Shown here: piece by piece, positions 34,411-46,153 of the stretch
Layout of the letters: the number at the start of each line of letters is the position of its first letter
How positions within the stretch are numbered: the first letter of the stretch is position 1
Assembly (NCBI RefSeq): GCF_008831285.2
Contig: NC_045138.2
Location: 11,790,571-11,854,570, forward strand
Length of the DNA: 64,000 nucleotides
Origin: Nymphaea colorata
Taxonomy: Eukaryota; Streptophyta; Magnoliopsida; Nymphaeales; Nymphaeaceae
Direction of reading: 5' to 3'
Position numbers and translations under genes: made by a program
Notes under the pieces: generated by a model
Database searches by the model: none
Told to the model about the DNA's origin: nothing
The model's input: only the letters and a program-made list of their open reading frames with translations

Positions 34411-35060
34411 TTACTTATTACACTTCATACTTGATCATGTAGGCTTTAATATTCTCAGACAAATTGATTTTTAGAGCATTTGAGGGTGGAAATTTTTAAT
34501 GGAATTTTAACCAAAGCAACTTATGAGTAGTTCTATAGGCCAGTCCAGCAAGATCAAAAAATTTGTTGGAGCTCTGGAGTATCACATAGGTGCAAAACAG
34601 CTATTTTTTAACCACATTTTCCTACATCAACAAAGTACAAGTAAATTCATGATTTGAGCCATTTCCCAGTCCAAGACCATGCTATGGGTAGAACAATCAG
34701 ACTCGTCTGACACATATTTTTCAGCTAAACCTAGGATTATATGACCTAAGTTCACTAAGCTGATCATTTTCATATCTTCACAGCTCCAACTTGAAATCTT
34801 TTTTTTTTTCATTTCAAATAGATAACAAGTGATTCAAAACTACAACCAAAGTCAAAATAGTCATTTCCATCAAAATCTTTTCCCCATGTTCAAGGGAAAA
34901 ATAGTCATTTCATATTTAAAAATACCATTATGTACTTAGGTTATATATACCTAAGTTTATAACATGTGGAGCATTAATTATAATCTCTTCATCCACATTG
35001 TTAGGTCCAATGAATTGTTGCCATCTAGATCTCTTATATAGAATTTTGATCCACATCTCC
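34411..35060. other. Intergenic, no gene seen
   Basis: AT-rich with only short frames. Confidence 0.4.
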
Positions 35061-35069
35061 CATCATTTC

Positions 35070-35265
35070 TAGAATTCATTTTCTAGAACTTTCTCTAGAT
35101 TGAGACCTTGATCTGAATCTCAAAACCATATCTAGAGTCCATTTTCTAGAACTTTCACTAGATTCATATCTCGATCTGATTCTCAGAACCATATGGAGAG
35201 ACCATTTTCTAGAATTTTCTATGGAATTAAATCATGATTTGAATCTCAAAACTATATCCCAATAT
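35070..35265. repeat. ~64 bp tandem repeat, three units
   Basis: 'cattttctagaactttc' begins units near 35076, 35140 and 35203. Each continues with 'tagatt..atatc..gatctgaatctc' and 'aaaaccatat'. The third unit is the most diverged. Confidence 0.8.
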
Positions 35266-35739
35266 GAATTCCAAATGCATAAGTGGGCACAAATGAGAAA
35301 AATATTGTGCTTGATTGTGTTTAGTACGCTAGATATTAATATGAACAATTGTTCATGACTTGTGCAAAACTTTGACCTGGGCACTATTGTCCAAAGGAGT
35401 CGAATTTGGCATTTGTATGGCTCTGAAACTAATATTCTTCTGTTTGATATCTAATATAACATATGTTTGATGTGTGCTTTCTCTCCATTACATTTGCATT
35501 AAATTCTTACCCCATGCAACATGCCAACATGAGCAATTCATGAATTGTTGAGAAGTTTGCAAAGATTAGTTGTTTGAGACTGAATTGATTTTTGTGAAGA
35601 TATGGCTCCAAAATAAGCAAAATATGACAAAAATACACTTTTTAACATATAGTGTTTTGTGCCCCATGAGGGGAGCACGATTTTGAATACCAAAAATTTA
35701 GTTCTTTATTGAAGGTTTTAGAGGAGTTCTTCTCTCTCC

Positions 35740-35765
35740 TCGCACTATAAAATAGGTGCCTCCTT
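35740..35765 (+). promoter_or_regulatory. TATA-like promoter, possibly of an LTR
   Basis: 'cactataaaataggtgcctcc' is a strong plant TATA-box word 1.8 kb upstream of the gypsy gag relic copy 2 on the same strand. It may be the U3 promoter of that element's decayed 5' LTR, but LTR ends were not found. Confidence 0.35.
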
Positions 35766-37375
35766 CCTTCATGACACACCCATCTCCTTTGAGAAATTTC
35801 ATTTAAATGCTTGGAAGAATTGAAGATAGAGAAAAAATTTAAGGTCTAAGTCTTGGCTTGATTTGAGTCACAACATTGGACAATCAAACTAATTGACTAA
35901 GGCGAAAAGTAGTCAGTTGAGGTCATGGGACCGGAGTAGGTGCGGGTCAGGTAAATTTATTTTTTTCCTCTTTTTTTATTTTAGTTATTTTCTTTTTCTT
36001 TCTTAAATAGCATGCTTTGGGTTTTTGTTTTTATGTTTAGTAGGTTTAGGTTTGCTTATTTTTGCTTTGCATGCGTAGTTTAGCTCATTTTCATTTTAAT
36101 GTTTAGGTTAATTTACTTTTGGTTTTGTGCCTTGGCTAATTTTAGTGCACATGGAAAATGGAGGCAAGTATAAATTATAATTCCCAATAGGCGGTCCATA
36201 TGTGCAAAGCTGAACATTTTTGTATGTAAATAGAAGTGGTGACCGTGATGGGACCTGTCACCATTTGACTAAGTTGCACCGCCTAAACTTCTAAGTTGTG
36301 AGTGTCATCCAAATTCTAGAGTCTCCTAGGTGCCTCATGGAACCGTGTATATGTGATTTATATGTGCATTAGGACTTAAAATTGAGAGAGACATTTATTG
36401 CTCACATAGGTCTAAAGTCAAATGTAACCTCTCTTAATTTAGGAGTTGCTTGAAACCATGTTTGTTCTCTCTGCCCATTTTAACAACCACCTTAGGCCTC
36501 ATTGCATTAGAGTTTACTATTTGTGCATGTTGATAATGTTTTCCAACAACCTCAAACCTATACAAGTCATGTTCATCATATCTTAGGACTCAACTGTCAA
36601 GCAATAGCTTAGGAAGTTTGACAGTTAGACCAACCTGCCAGAGGCAGGCATTGGCCCTCCTCTTACCACATACTGGAAAATGCCCCGTATATCTTAAGGT
36701 CCAAGGAGAAATGGAAACCCTAAACTTCATAACCTACAAGAGAGTCTTTATGCCATGTACCTTAGATTTTTCCCAAGTCTATAGGCATAATTTGTTAAGA
36801 AACAACTGATGATTAAAATGCCGGAAACTTGGTTTAGGAGTCCCAAGCCATTTTAACCGTGTATCTTAGAAGCTATGCCCATTAGCGTGCGTTGTATTTG
36901 CATGTGCATAAACTATGTGCTTATTTTACCTATTGTAATCATGCAAATATTTTCTCAAAACTGAACGTGTATTTTAAATGATTTTTTCTTTTTCCTTTGT
37001 CCAACACTGTATAGATGTCACATCTATTGTTGTCTTAGTTGATTTCCTTCTCATATGTCTCTTTAGGCTAATCTGGATCAAAACTGTCCATTATGTTGTT
37101 TTAACCTTCCTATTGGGTTGAACCAGTTAGGCACAATCCCTTCAATAAGTTTGTCCATTCCTAGTTGTGTTTTGATCTATCTCATGTCTGTATTAATCCC
37201 GCCCCCCGCCCCCCCCCCCCCCCCCCCCCAACCCCACAATGTTTGGACACTCAATTTTTGTCCAAATATGATAATATTTTCAAAAGTGTCCCCATTACAT
37301 TTTTGAACTAAGCTAACATCACATAAACCAAGCAATAATAAAGCACAATGGCCCCTCATACAATATCAATAAAGA
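35766..37375. other. Probable leader/LTR debris upstream of gypsy copy 2
   Basis: No host gene recognised. T-rich at 35950-36020. Contains a poly-C tract, listed separately. It may be the untranslated 5' part of the gypsy element whose gag relic starts near 37.4 kb. Confidence 0.3.
37202..37229. repeat. Poly-C tract (C-rich, ~28 bp)
   Basis: Cccccgcc followed by an uninterrupted C run. It causes a poly-Pro artefact frame on the plus strand and poly-Gly on the minus strand. Confidence 0.95.
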
Positions 37376-37379
37376 ATAA

Positions 37380-38900
37380 GGATGATGCCTTTGAGAGTGA
37401 AGAAGCAGAATTGGAGTACAATGAAGATCCTAGTAGTTCAAAAGACATTAGAGAAGAAAAGAACATAGAGTTCGATCAAGAAGCTTTCGTGCATATTCGA
37501 ATGATGTTCTAGAAAATGATGAAAAACAATGGAGGATCTAGGTCATTTGGGAACAGGAGTAGGAGAACACAACCAAATGACTCTCTCACAAGTCAATGAA
37601 AACCATACAGTCCTACTTGAAACAAAAGGAGAAGGTCATGTGCTAGATGAAAAACAAAGACAAATGATGCTATTCACAAAAGACTTATATCAAGAATTGG
37701 ATGAAAAGGACCTTGAGGACCTGCCTAGGAAATTCAGTAAATTTAAGGGGACAGAGAACCCACACGTGCACTGGATATCTTTTTTGATAAATGTAGCAAA
37801 TACAAGAATAGTGACAATTCTCTATTTATCTATTTTCCAAGGAGCTGGTTGGGAGAAGCGGCTGAGTTGTACGTCAAACATATCAATCCCTCTAAAATGA
37901 AAAATTTTGATGGAATTGTAGACACCTTCATCAATAAATATGAGCTGAATTATTCAGTGGTCCCCCAATTGACATTCTGATGCCAATGAGTCATGCCAGG
38001 GCTACATCCAAAAATGGAAATATGTAAGCTGCAAGACGAGAACCCAATTGTAGAAGACCATGCTCTGACAATGATTTTAGGCAGATTTTGGGAGCACATC
38101 AGGTACCACCTCATACAACATGAGTATGATTTTTTTTTTTTTTAGTGATCTCACCAAAAAGATAGAAATAATTGAGAAGGCATTCAAGAATGGGTGTCTC
38201 GAAGCAGAAACTGATCAGAGCTACCACAAGAAGGATGATAACATGAAGTCACACAAGTCTCAAGTAGATGCACTATTTCCAACTTAGGTCAATGTTGTAA
38301 AAAACAGCAAACGAAGCAAGTCATGGGAAAATAAGCACAATGACATGGGAAACAAGAACAAAATGTAAGACTGTTAACGGGAGATAGAAAAAGATACCTA
38401 TGATGGACAAGCAACAGAAAATTTGCCCCTCTAGAGCAAACCAAAGAAGAGCTTCTAGAGTACCTCCTTCCGGAAGGATTCCGCAAACTCCCTAAGGTGG
38501 TCGATCATTATGAAATCGAAGGTAAATACAAGGGATGAATTCTGTAAATTTCGAAAGACTATTGGCCACAGTACCAAGTATCGTATTCCCTTCAAGCACA
38601 TCATATAGGATTTCATTGACAAGGGGTTTTTGTTTGAGTGGGTGACACCCAAGAGAAATGAAGGAGCCTAAGTTGAACTGGCTATTGCTTTGCTTTCTTA
38701 TCTTCCTTGTATATTGTAGAGAGATGGTGCACCCCCCCCCCCCCCCCCTTCTTTTCAATGTATTGAACAATAAAGTTGATTTTCCCCTGAACAAGTGTGT
38801 CTTTCTTTTCATGTCCAACCATTCTTGTTCTGTCATGCGACAAATTCTCGGTTTACAGTAGTACTCATTGGTGTTTACTTTCACTTTCTAGTTAATTGTG
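37380..38900 (+). pseudogene. Ty3/gypsy gag relic, copy 2
   Basis: A 123-codon frame at 37529-37900 contains LPRKFSKFKGTENPHVH, the Gag capsid entry ('F.G..DP..HL..F'). After a frameshift it continues with INPSKMKNFDGIVDTFINKY, the 'W..L...F...Y' block. Near 38540-38640 FCKFRKTIGHSTKYRIPFKH and DFIDKGFL match the Gag/Pol boundary region. The order and non-coding 3' part match copy 1 at 7.38-8.91 kb. A 17 bp poly-C run at 38732-38748 is peculiar to this copy. Multiple stops and frameshifts. Confidence 0.7.
38732..38748. repeat. Poly-C tract (17 bp)
   Basis: An uninterrupted run of C within the 3' part of gypsy relic copy 2, absent at the corresponding place in copy 1. Confidence 0.95.
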
Positions 38901-38985
38901 TTCCATTCTGTATCACTTTCGATTCCTTAGATTAGTTGGGTTGTTGATCATAAATTAAAGAATCGTCTCTTGCACTATATCAACT
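38891..38985 (+). mobile_element. 3' part of an LTR (U5) of a second LTR element
   Basis: The block 'ttaattgtgttccattctg...gattagttgggttgttgatc' is closely similar to 42999-43100 ('ttaattatgttctattttg...gattagttaggcgttgatc'). It ends immediately before a perfect primer-binding core. The 5' part of this LTR merges into the end of the gypsy relic copy 2 and is not resolved. Confidence 0.65.
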
Positions 38986-38997
38986 TGGTATCAGAGC
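38986..38997 (+). other. Primer-binding site, TGGTATCAGAGC
   Basis: A perfect match to the common plant initiator-tRNA-Met primer-binding core, three bases after a 'CA' LTR end. Confidence 0.8.
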
Positions 38998-39024
38998 TTT
39001 GGTTCACCTTCTCCATATTGCTTG

Positions 39025-39400
39025 ATATGGCACACAATCTGAGAACGTCCCAAGGCACAATAAAAAAAGTGTTGAAGATCAGATTGCTTTGTTCGGGGAT
39101 TCAGTCATCGCAATGCGAGAATAAATGTGGACAAGGTTCATTCAAATGCATGAAAACATGAACATTGTGGGAGAAAAGTTGTAGTTATTCGCAGATTCAT
39201 TGGAAGGAATAGATGCAACATCAAGTGAGAATTATCGAACTCTCAAAGGCATGTTCAAGAAAAATGAGAAGAGATTAGCGGGGACAGTGAAAGGGTAGAA
39301 TGATGACATGAATGAAGTGTCGAAGGAACCCAACGGTGACCTCAAGACATCGAGGACTCCATTGAACAGCATGAGGCATATGGTTTGAAGGGCATTGGGG
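39025..39400 (+). pseudogene. N-terminal Gag relic after the primer-binding site
   Basis: One frame gives EDQIALFGDSVIAMRE, then after a stop WTRFIQMHENMNIVGEKL and LFADSLEGIDATSSENYRTL, a charged, probably helical text like the coiled-coil start of plant LTR-element Gag proteins. Stops punctuate the frame. Identification rests mainly on position just after the LTR/PBS. Confidence 0.4.
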
Positions 39401-39689
39401 AGACCCAAGAGTTTCCTTCTCCCACCCACCGGCTGATGAACCACAAGTTTGGCATACCAACCACCTTGCCAAATCCGGTTGTAGATCTGCAGGATCCTAT
39501 AGCCAGACTGTCAAACTTCCAGCAATGGTCGGACTTCCTAAACTATGGTGGTGATGATGGTCTCAGCTTGCACAAATAGGGGCGCCCACCCGTCCTTGAT
39601 TTTTTCCGGCCAAGGCAACTAGCATCTTCCATGATAATGCATGAAACACATTATATTATTATAGTATTTTCATGAATTTTGGTGTTTTT

Positions 39690-40075
39690 AGTTGTTTAAT
39701 TAAACTGCAGTCACAAAAAACGCGGAAAAAAAAACGTGATAAATTAAATTGCAGTTTAAAACTTAAAAAAAATGTGTTTTTAAAAAAACTTTTAAAAAAC
39801 GAAAAAAAACACATTAATGTGTTTTTTCAAATTTTTTCATTTTTTTCAATTTTTTTCATTTTTTTTAATGTCAAACAGATTTTTTTATTTTTCATTTGTT
39901 GTAAATTTACTTATCTTTTGTTGTTTGTGTTATTAGTTTTTCACTTCTTTTATTTTTTCCACATTTTTAGTTTTTCAATTTTAAAAATTTACGGTATTTT
40001 TTTTATATTTTTTCAAGTTCACTGTTTAAAACTCCAAAACATTATAACATTATTTGGGACTATGTTTTAAACTTA
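39690..40075 (+). repeat. Dispersed T-rich repeat family, copy B
   Basis: It begins near 'ttaattaaactgcagtcacaaaaaacgcgg' and ends near 'ttatttgggactatg'. It shares 'tttttatttttcatttgttg', 'tgtgttattagtttttcac' and 'tttattttttccaca' with copy A (12541-12812) and, in reverse, copy C inside CDPK intron 7. A 132-codon Phe/Lys-rich frame here is a composition artefact. Confidence 0.55.
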
Positions 40076-42818
40076 AACTCCCATGCATGTGTTCAAATAG
40101 CCCTCAAGAACGCTGTGGTGCAAATTTGAGGTAGAATAGAGTTAAAATGGATGAAATAGAACGAAAACAGTGAAAACGGCCTCTTCAAGGGCAAAACCAT
40201 CATTTTCTTCATGAAGCAAACTTCAATCCCACCGAAACTTTAGTGTCCAACATAGATCCATGTCCCAGGGATTAATCCAGCTTCCTAAACTCAGATGTGA
40301 TGGGCATGAAACGTACAAAATGGCACATAGTACAAGAAATGGAGTTTTCAGGGACAATTTCATCAGTAATGAGGAAGATAGATAGGCAATTAAGGTTAAC
40401 TTTTCCCATAAAAAAGCAAAGGAGCACGAATTTTTCCATCTCCCTTGGTGATCTTTCAGCCTCCAATTAATCTTTTCTAGACATTGGAGGTGGAAGAACC
40501 CTTCAACCATGGAGCCCCTTCTTCAATTCCTTCTTCTCTACACCCCGAACCCATTGATCGTGCATGGAAGAGTGCAGCCCTTAAAGGGAGATGCTTGGCT
40601 GTGGCTGGATGGTGGGAGTAGCAGCTACTTGTGGAGATCGCAACCCAAATTAGGTAACTCATTATTTGTCTCAGTTTTAGAATTACAGATTCATGCATGC
40701 ATGCATGCATGCATATAGAATTAGGGCTTATCACAAAGTCAGGGCTTGCTTCTTTCTGTTTCTTGCATTTCCATTGATTTATACATATATTGTATTCACG
40801 ACCTTAAGTAAGGCAACATCCTCTAAATTTTATTTTCAACCGTGATTAACTTAGATTCTAAGTTTCTTTAATTATTATTGAGAAAATTGGAGAAGATAGA
40901 CGTCAACAAAATAGATGTCTAACCGGCAATCTGTCCAAAATTCGGCCACTCACTGGCCAAATCCTCCACAAAAATAAGTACTTATTTTATTTTTGTTAAG
41001 AATAGAGTTTTAGGCATGAATTACAGTAGCGTCTTAGGATTGGATTCAATTTATAGGAGCTGGTCCTATCTATTTGATTTATTCCATAGTGCACATGCTC
41101 GTCCTTTTGTTTAGAGTCGTTGTTTTACAGGAGGTCTGTTTGAGATCGTGGATAGATCTGTCGTCAAAATTTTTATGCTGATTTTGATTTTTAATTTTCT
41201 ATTTTCTTCACATCACTTCAGCATTTTAATAGACAGTGCACAATATGTTCAGTTGTTTCTAATTATGATCAATTTTTTTGGGGAGCTTTCTGGTTTCCAG
41301 ATTGTTAGAATGACTGCAATAGTCGTGTTTAAGGTGTGGGAAGATGTGCGTAGGTTGCTGGTTTGAATCAAACTTCTGTTTAGTGATGAGATTTTTCTAT
41401 TTTCTGCATGTCTTGTGTCCCTTCTGTTCATTTACTGTAGCTCTCATAGTTAGGATGTGTCTGAGGCATTCAGGTAAGGGTCGTGGTTTACTCCCAAAAA
41501 AAAAAAAAATTGCACGGCATTGTGGAGAAAAACAGCAGGTAATCAGATTACCCTTCAGTCACAATTGTCTCAATCGGATCAATGATCACATGATAAAATC
41601 TGCCATCTTTTGCTAAAAGAGTGATTTCAATTTTCGTTAAATGTCTTATTGTTTTGAATTGATTTTTATTTTGCTGAAGTACTAGGAAATGGATTAGGAT
41701 TTATTTCTATTAATTTCTCGAAATATATCGGTAAAGGGCAAACTAGTAAAACCATTATTTTTGAGGATCAGTTTGGTTCTTTTTCTGCAAAGTTTATATT
41801 TTTCTTATATTTTAGTGTCTAAGGTCTTGTTTCAACCTTTGATCAAATTGTTAGAGACCTGACCAGAAGTTGTTTATTTTCTTCGTTTAGACGAGTCTTA
41901 GTTTAACAAGTGTTTATGTTCATAGCATTTTGTATATAATTTAAGACTTTTTTATAATTTTAGCTTGCTCCACCATAGTGTCATAGGTAAAAATGTCGTT
42001 TTTTTTTTTGTTTTATATTGTGTCATTCATCATATTTTATCACATTTTAGTATTTTAAGTGATTTCTCTGATGTCACTGACTTGTCATCTTTCTCTTATA
42101 GGTGTAATTGGGGTTTTTGCTTTTGATGGCAACTCTACTACTTGCATGAGTCATTGAAGATTTATTTATTGAATTTGCCAATCCATTTGGACCAAGACTC
42201 TTTTTTTTTTTCTTGTAATTAACTTTCAATTTGTTGACATTTGGGATTGTGTGAAGCAATGAAAGTTCAACTCCATTGATTATGCTTCTTCTCAATAATA
42301 TGTTTCCTGAGTTCGACCCGGTATTCACTACTTGTGATTCTGGTTAAAGTTGTTATTTGGTGTATGGTTCCACTTCGTATTGTAAAAAGAAAAAAAATTG
42401 ATTTTACAAGTGACATTTATTGAATTTAAAAGGCATATGCCGTAAATCCCATCACTCATACTGATTTTGGGCACGATACGGTCCATTATGGCTCATTATG
42501 GGCAGATTCATCAAGCCCAAGAATCGGTTTGAAGATCGAACCGGCTCCCTTATACCAACCACAACTCGAATCCAGTCCCAAATCTGATCCAAACTTACTA
42601 TTTTGACCTAAACCCAAGCTTAAACCCAAATATGCATGTCTAAATCCAAGCCAACTTCAAAACCAAACGTCATACCTCACCCAATATTTAAGCTTGGATC
42701 CAAATCTAGACCTGAACCAGTTGACCCAAAAACTGATACCATCCTCCCACATGCACACCTCTGGAGCTGGCAAATTTGATTTGTTGAGGACGACTCTTTT
42801 CCAACCCGAAGAAAATGA
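40076..42818. other. Intergenic, no gene recognised
   Basis: Short frames only (the longest is 95 codons). 42420-42740 is rich in degenerate 'aacccaa/gatccaaa' words. A (CATG)n tract lies at 40692-40714. Confidence 0.35.
40692..40714. repeat. (CATG)n self-complementary microsatellite
   Basis: A 23 bp run of catg repeats. The whole tract is palindromic and can fold on itself. Confidence 0.95.
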
Positions 42819-43112
42819 TGTAGGAGTGCAAGCAACATAATTGTAGTTGGGAACTTAATTTTTATTTATTGTTCCTTTTATTTGGATCCAGATCTAGCTA
42901 GGGATCCACTTTTAGTCAATATAAAGATGTTTAGGCTTCTTTCCTTGGGAGTCTTGAGCTAATAAAAACGCTAATGGCAATCCTATTTCTTTTTCCAGTT
43001 AATTATGTTCTATTTTGCATCTACTTTGATCCTTCCCCAGATTAGTTAGGCGTTGATCTTGGATCAAACGATAAGTTCTCTCTTCCACTCCATTATAAAT
43101 ATTACTCCGCTA
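42819..43112 (+). mobile_element. Solo-LTR candidate related to the LTR at 38.9 kb
   Basis: It begins TGTAGGAGTGCAAGC. It has a TATA-like word (caatataaag) near 42920 and a polyadenylation-like word (aataaaa) near 42962, the expected order in an LTR. Its last ~110 bp match the U5 block at 38891-38985. No primer-binding site or gag follows, so it is either a solo LTR or a 3' LTR of a deleted element. Confidence 0.5.
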
Positions 43113-43206
43113 CTAGAAAAAAATCACCTTCAAACTTCCACCGACTACCCACCACCTAGACATCCACGGTTCTAGAAATTCACTTGTACAATTTTTCTTT
43201 TTTTGT

Positions 43207-43210
<4 letters not shown>

Positions 43211-43239
<29 letters not shown>
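43211..43239. repeat. (CT)n microsatellite
   Basis: An uninterrupted CT run of about 29 bp, 100 bp after the solo-LTR candidate. Confidence 0.95.
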
Positions 43240-43241
<2 letters not shown>

Positions 43242-43676
43242 TCCTATGTGTCTATTAGATGTTGATGGTTTTTATCCAAAACTAAGTTCAAAATGCTGAA
43301 TTCAATAACAAAATTCACGAGTAATCAAATAGAACTTTTTACCGAATTTCATGATATCTAATTTTCTCATATGGACACCTTAATCAGATGATATTACATA
43401 TTTGAAGTGGTTTTCCCTTTTTATGTTTGAACTTGAATTGGAGTCAAATAAAAAAAAATAATGGAAATCAATATCTCAGCTTTAACTCCAGCTAGATTTA
43501 TCATGATGGAGATGGACAGGTCTGATCTAGTCAAGTTCAATTTGTCAGATTTTCCAAGACAGGATCAAGCCTGGATTGTAAAGCTCGACTCAAGCTTTGG
43601 TCAAGATCAATCCAACCCAACTCAAGCTCGTCTCAGCTCATGTGCAGCCCTAATTAAGAGTGGTCGAAAGTCTAAC
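43240..43676. other. Intergenic
   Basis: No gene. 43500-43650 has degenerate 'tcaagc/caagctc' words. Confidence 0.35.
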
Positions 43677-43852
43677 CAGGGGCGGAGGGAAGGGCTCGCA
43701 TAGGCCATGGCCCCACCCCAGCCAATGATTTTTTTTTTTTTTACATTGAAAAAAACAATAATTTTTAATTGCATAATGTATTTTTTGTATTAGAATTCAG
43801 TTTGGCCCTTCCCGGGTCCAGAAGTCAGACTGCTGGCCCGCCCTTGAAGAAA
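43677..43852 (+). repeat. GGGCGGAGGGA-type dispersed plant repeat, copy 2
   Basis: It starts ccaggggcggagggaagggc, contains a gccatggccccac palindromic word and a T-rich core, and ends cccgcccttg. It matches the opening of copy 1 at 20302 (minus strand). Confidence 0.5.
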
Positions 43853-44943
43853 ATCCTGACTCTAACGATTTTGGAGAGTTTCCTTTAGTGTAATCGGCCT
43901 TAAGTAGGAACTATAATTTTTGGGCATGAATTCAGTGAAATCTAGAATTCTCCACTTTCTTGCTCTCTTTCTTCCTTTCTGCCCTTGTCTTCTCTTTTTC
44001 ATCCCTACCTGTGGCTTTTGCTCTTCTCAACAAGTTCTAGCAGCATTAACCTTTTGGGATGAAAAACTTAAGTTACTGATAGTCCATGGCAACAGGTGCA
44101 GGACCCCGCGAGAGTGACGACAGCAATAACTGTGGCTCAGCATTGTCCACCACAACAATATCAGTGGGCAAGGACATGTCCACATGGCACTTTACAGTCC
44201 TGTTGCAATTCTCCTTTATTGTTTAAAACTTTTAAGCATTAGCTATAGTCTCCAACATGTAAAATCATAGTCTTGATTCTTGAACACCCAAGGTGTGTAG
44301 CATAATTGGCCGGCATGATTGTACTGACAGCGCGTCCTCAATTTGATTCTCATGGGTACTACTCTTATGGACTCCAAAAGTTGGCATTGGTAACACTCAA
44401 GTTGAAGGATGTACCATATGACCACCTACGTCGTGATGTAACTCTGGACCCCAAGGGCCAGGGAGAAGGCGGGAGGCTTCCAACTCTCATTCAAGCGGTG
44501 GGTGTCTTGCACTTTCTAGCTTCTGAAAAGTTGGATTAATAGACCCTTTAGTCATTTCAAAATTTTCCAGTCAATTGATAAGATTAGATTGATGGACCTT
44601 TGTGTTACTTTGTAAAATAGATGGATGGATATTTCAGTCATTTACAGAATCAAATTAATGCAAAGCATTTGGTTGAATGACATATTGGCAATAGAAGCTT
44701 GAAATATTGATAACATAAGATGATAAAATGACAAGAATATCATAGTGTGAACTTTTGATTATGTCAACGAAAATATGAAACTAGAACAATACAATCAATA
44801 TCATAATCATAATCATATAATAACGACATGATAAACATGAAATAAGCATAATTAAACATGTTAAAGCATAGTAACATGATCACTTTGCATGATTTTGTTT
44901 GTAATAATGCACTTGTTGCATATCTAATCATTCTACTTGTAAA
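43853..44943. other. Intergenic, no gene recognised
   Basis: Short frames at 43920-44117 and 44306-44539 without motifs. 44600-44940 is AT-rich. Confidence 0.35.
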
Positions 44944-44985
44944 TAATTAAAAGTATGAAACTGATTTTGGGGAGTGCACCTATTG

Positions 44986-45147
44986 GGTCATTTGGCAATA
45001 GGAAGAGTAGTATATTTTTTTCATTAATCTGCCCTCAAAGATTGGGGCAAATTTATGGAACATTGTGTTACAGTGTTTCATGGATATGCCCCATTTGTTG
45101 GGTAGATACATGGAATAATATGTTACTGTTTATATTGCCAAATGACG
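44986..45147. mobile_element. MITE-like element with GTCATTTGGCAAT terminal inverted repeats
   Basis: The left end GTCATTTGGCAAT (44987-44999) is the exact reverse complement of the right end ATTGCCAAATGAC (45134-45146). The element is about 160 bp with no coding capacity. A second copy lies 279 bp downstream as part of the tandem duplication. A related, more diverged element is at 56574-56704. Confidence 0.7.
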
Positions 45148-45264
45148 CTTACGTTACTGTAGGAAGACCTACTTTTTACAAAGCCTGAATCCAGTACAGC
45201 TCTCTCTGAAGTCACTACTTAATAATTAAAAGTATGAAACTGATTTTGGGGAGTGCACCTATTG

Positions 45265-45426
45265 GGTCATTTGGCAATAGGAAGAGTAGTATATTTTTTT
45301 CATTAATCTGCCCTCAAAGATTGGGGCAAATTTATGGAACATTGTGTTACAGTGTTTCATGGATATGCCCCATTTGTTGGGTAGATACATGGAATAATAT
45401 GTTACTGTTCATATTGCCAAATGACG
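45265..45426. mobile_element. Second copy of the GTCATTTGGCAAT MITE
   Basis: The same element as at 44986-45147, carried along in the 279 bp duplication. It is not an independent insertion. Confidence 0.7.
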
Positions 45427-45502
45427 CTTATGTTACTGTAGGAAGACCTACTTTTTACAAAGCCTGAATTCAGTACAGCTCTCTCTGAAGTCACTACTTA
45501 AT

Positions 45503-46149
45503 TTTCAACAAAGCTTCTTTCTTGTCAAACCCGAATCATTTTTATTTTTATAGTCTCTTTTACTTCTTACTTCAAGAAAAAAAATGGAAAGAAACAAGAT
45601 TAGAGAGTTTTCTGTAAAGAAAGTGAAGAAAAAGTTTGATCTACTAATGTTTTTGGGAGTTTTTTGTAAACGGCTCTCCTTAACTATACCAAGTTCGAAT
45701 TTTACTATCTTCTTCACATAAACAATGGTTTCTGTCTTGCATTATGGTGGAAAAAATTTGGCGTCTCCCTTCTACAGGCCGCAGGAGTAGACTTTGGGCG
45801 GATCAATCACCCTCAACATTAACACCGTGAATTTTCTTTTAGGTTGTGCCTCTAGCCATTATGCAAATCATTTTCGTCTCGCTCCCACACCGGGTTCCCG
45901 GCAGGCAGCAGTGGTGCCGCCACCGACTACAGCACAAGAGCTCTACCACCTCAGCATTGAGTACCCATGGGTCCTCTCAGTCGGTAAAAACTGGTTCTGA
46001 GAAATCTTCAGCCATCGACAGCGCCTGGTTCGTTCAGCGAGCAGCTACTAAGAAAGAGCCCCAAAACCCTCACACCCCACCCATCTACGCAGCATGCTTC
46101 ATCATACTAGGCAGCGAAAGGAAGCAATGAAGTGATTTCAAATGGCTTA
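45503..46149. other. Intergenic, no gene recognised
   Basis: Relatively GC-rich at 45880-46080 with overlapping frames of 68 and 94 codons, but no recognisable motif. It may be upstream debris of the PPR fragment that follows. Confidence 0.3.
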
Positions 46150-46153
46150 GAAA

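Larger units (their letters stand above)
44944..45502. repeat. 279 bp direct tandem duplication
   Basis: 44944-45222 is repeated at 45223-45501. Reading both copies, I find only three differences (T/C near 45131/45410, C/T near 45152/45431, C/T near 45190/45469), all transitions. Each copy contains a full MITE-like element. An identical 77-codon frame in each copy is an artefact of the duplication. Confidence 0.95.

Noticed and set aside
37118-37306. Poly-proline frame
   Set aside because: Caused by the poly-C tract.
39672-40070. 132-codon Phe/Lys-rich frame
   Set aside because: Product of extreme T/A composition in a dispersed repeat.
44955-45467. Two identical 77-codon frames
   Set aside because: They are produced by the 279 bp duplication of a MITE-bearing segment; no protein signal.
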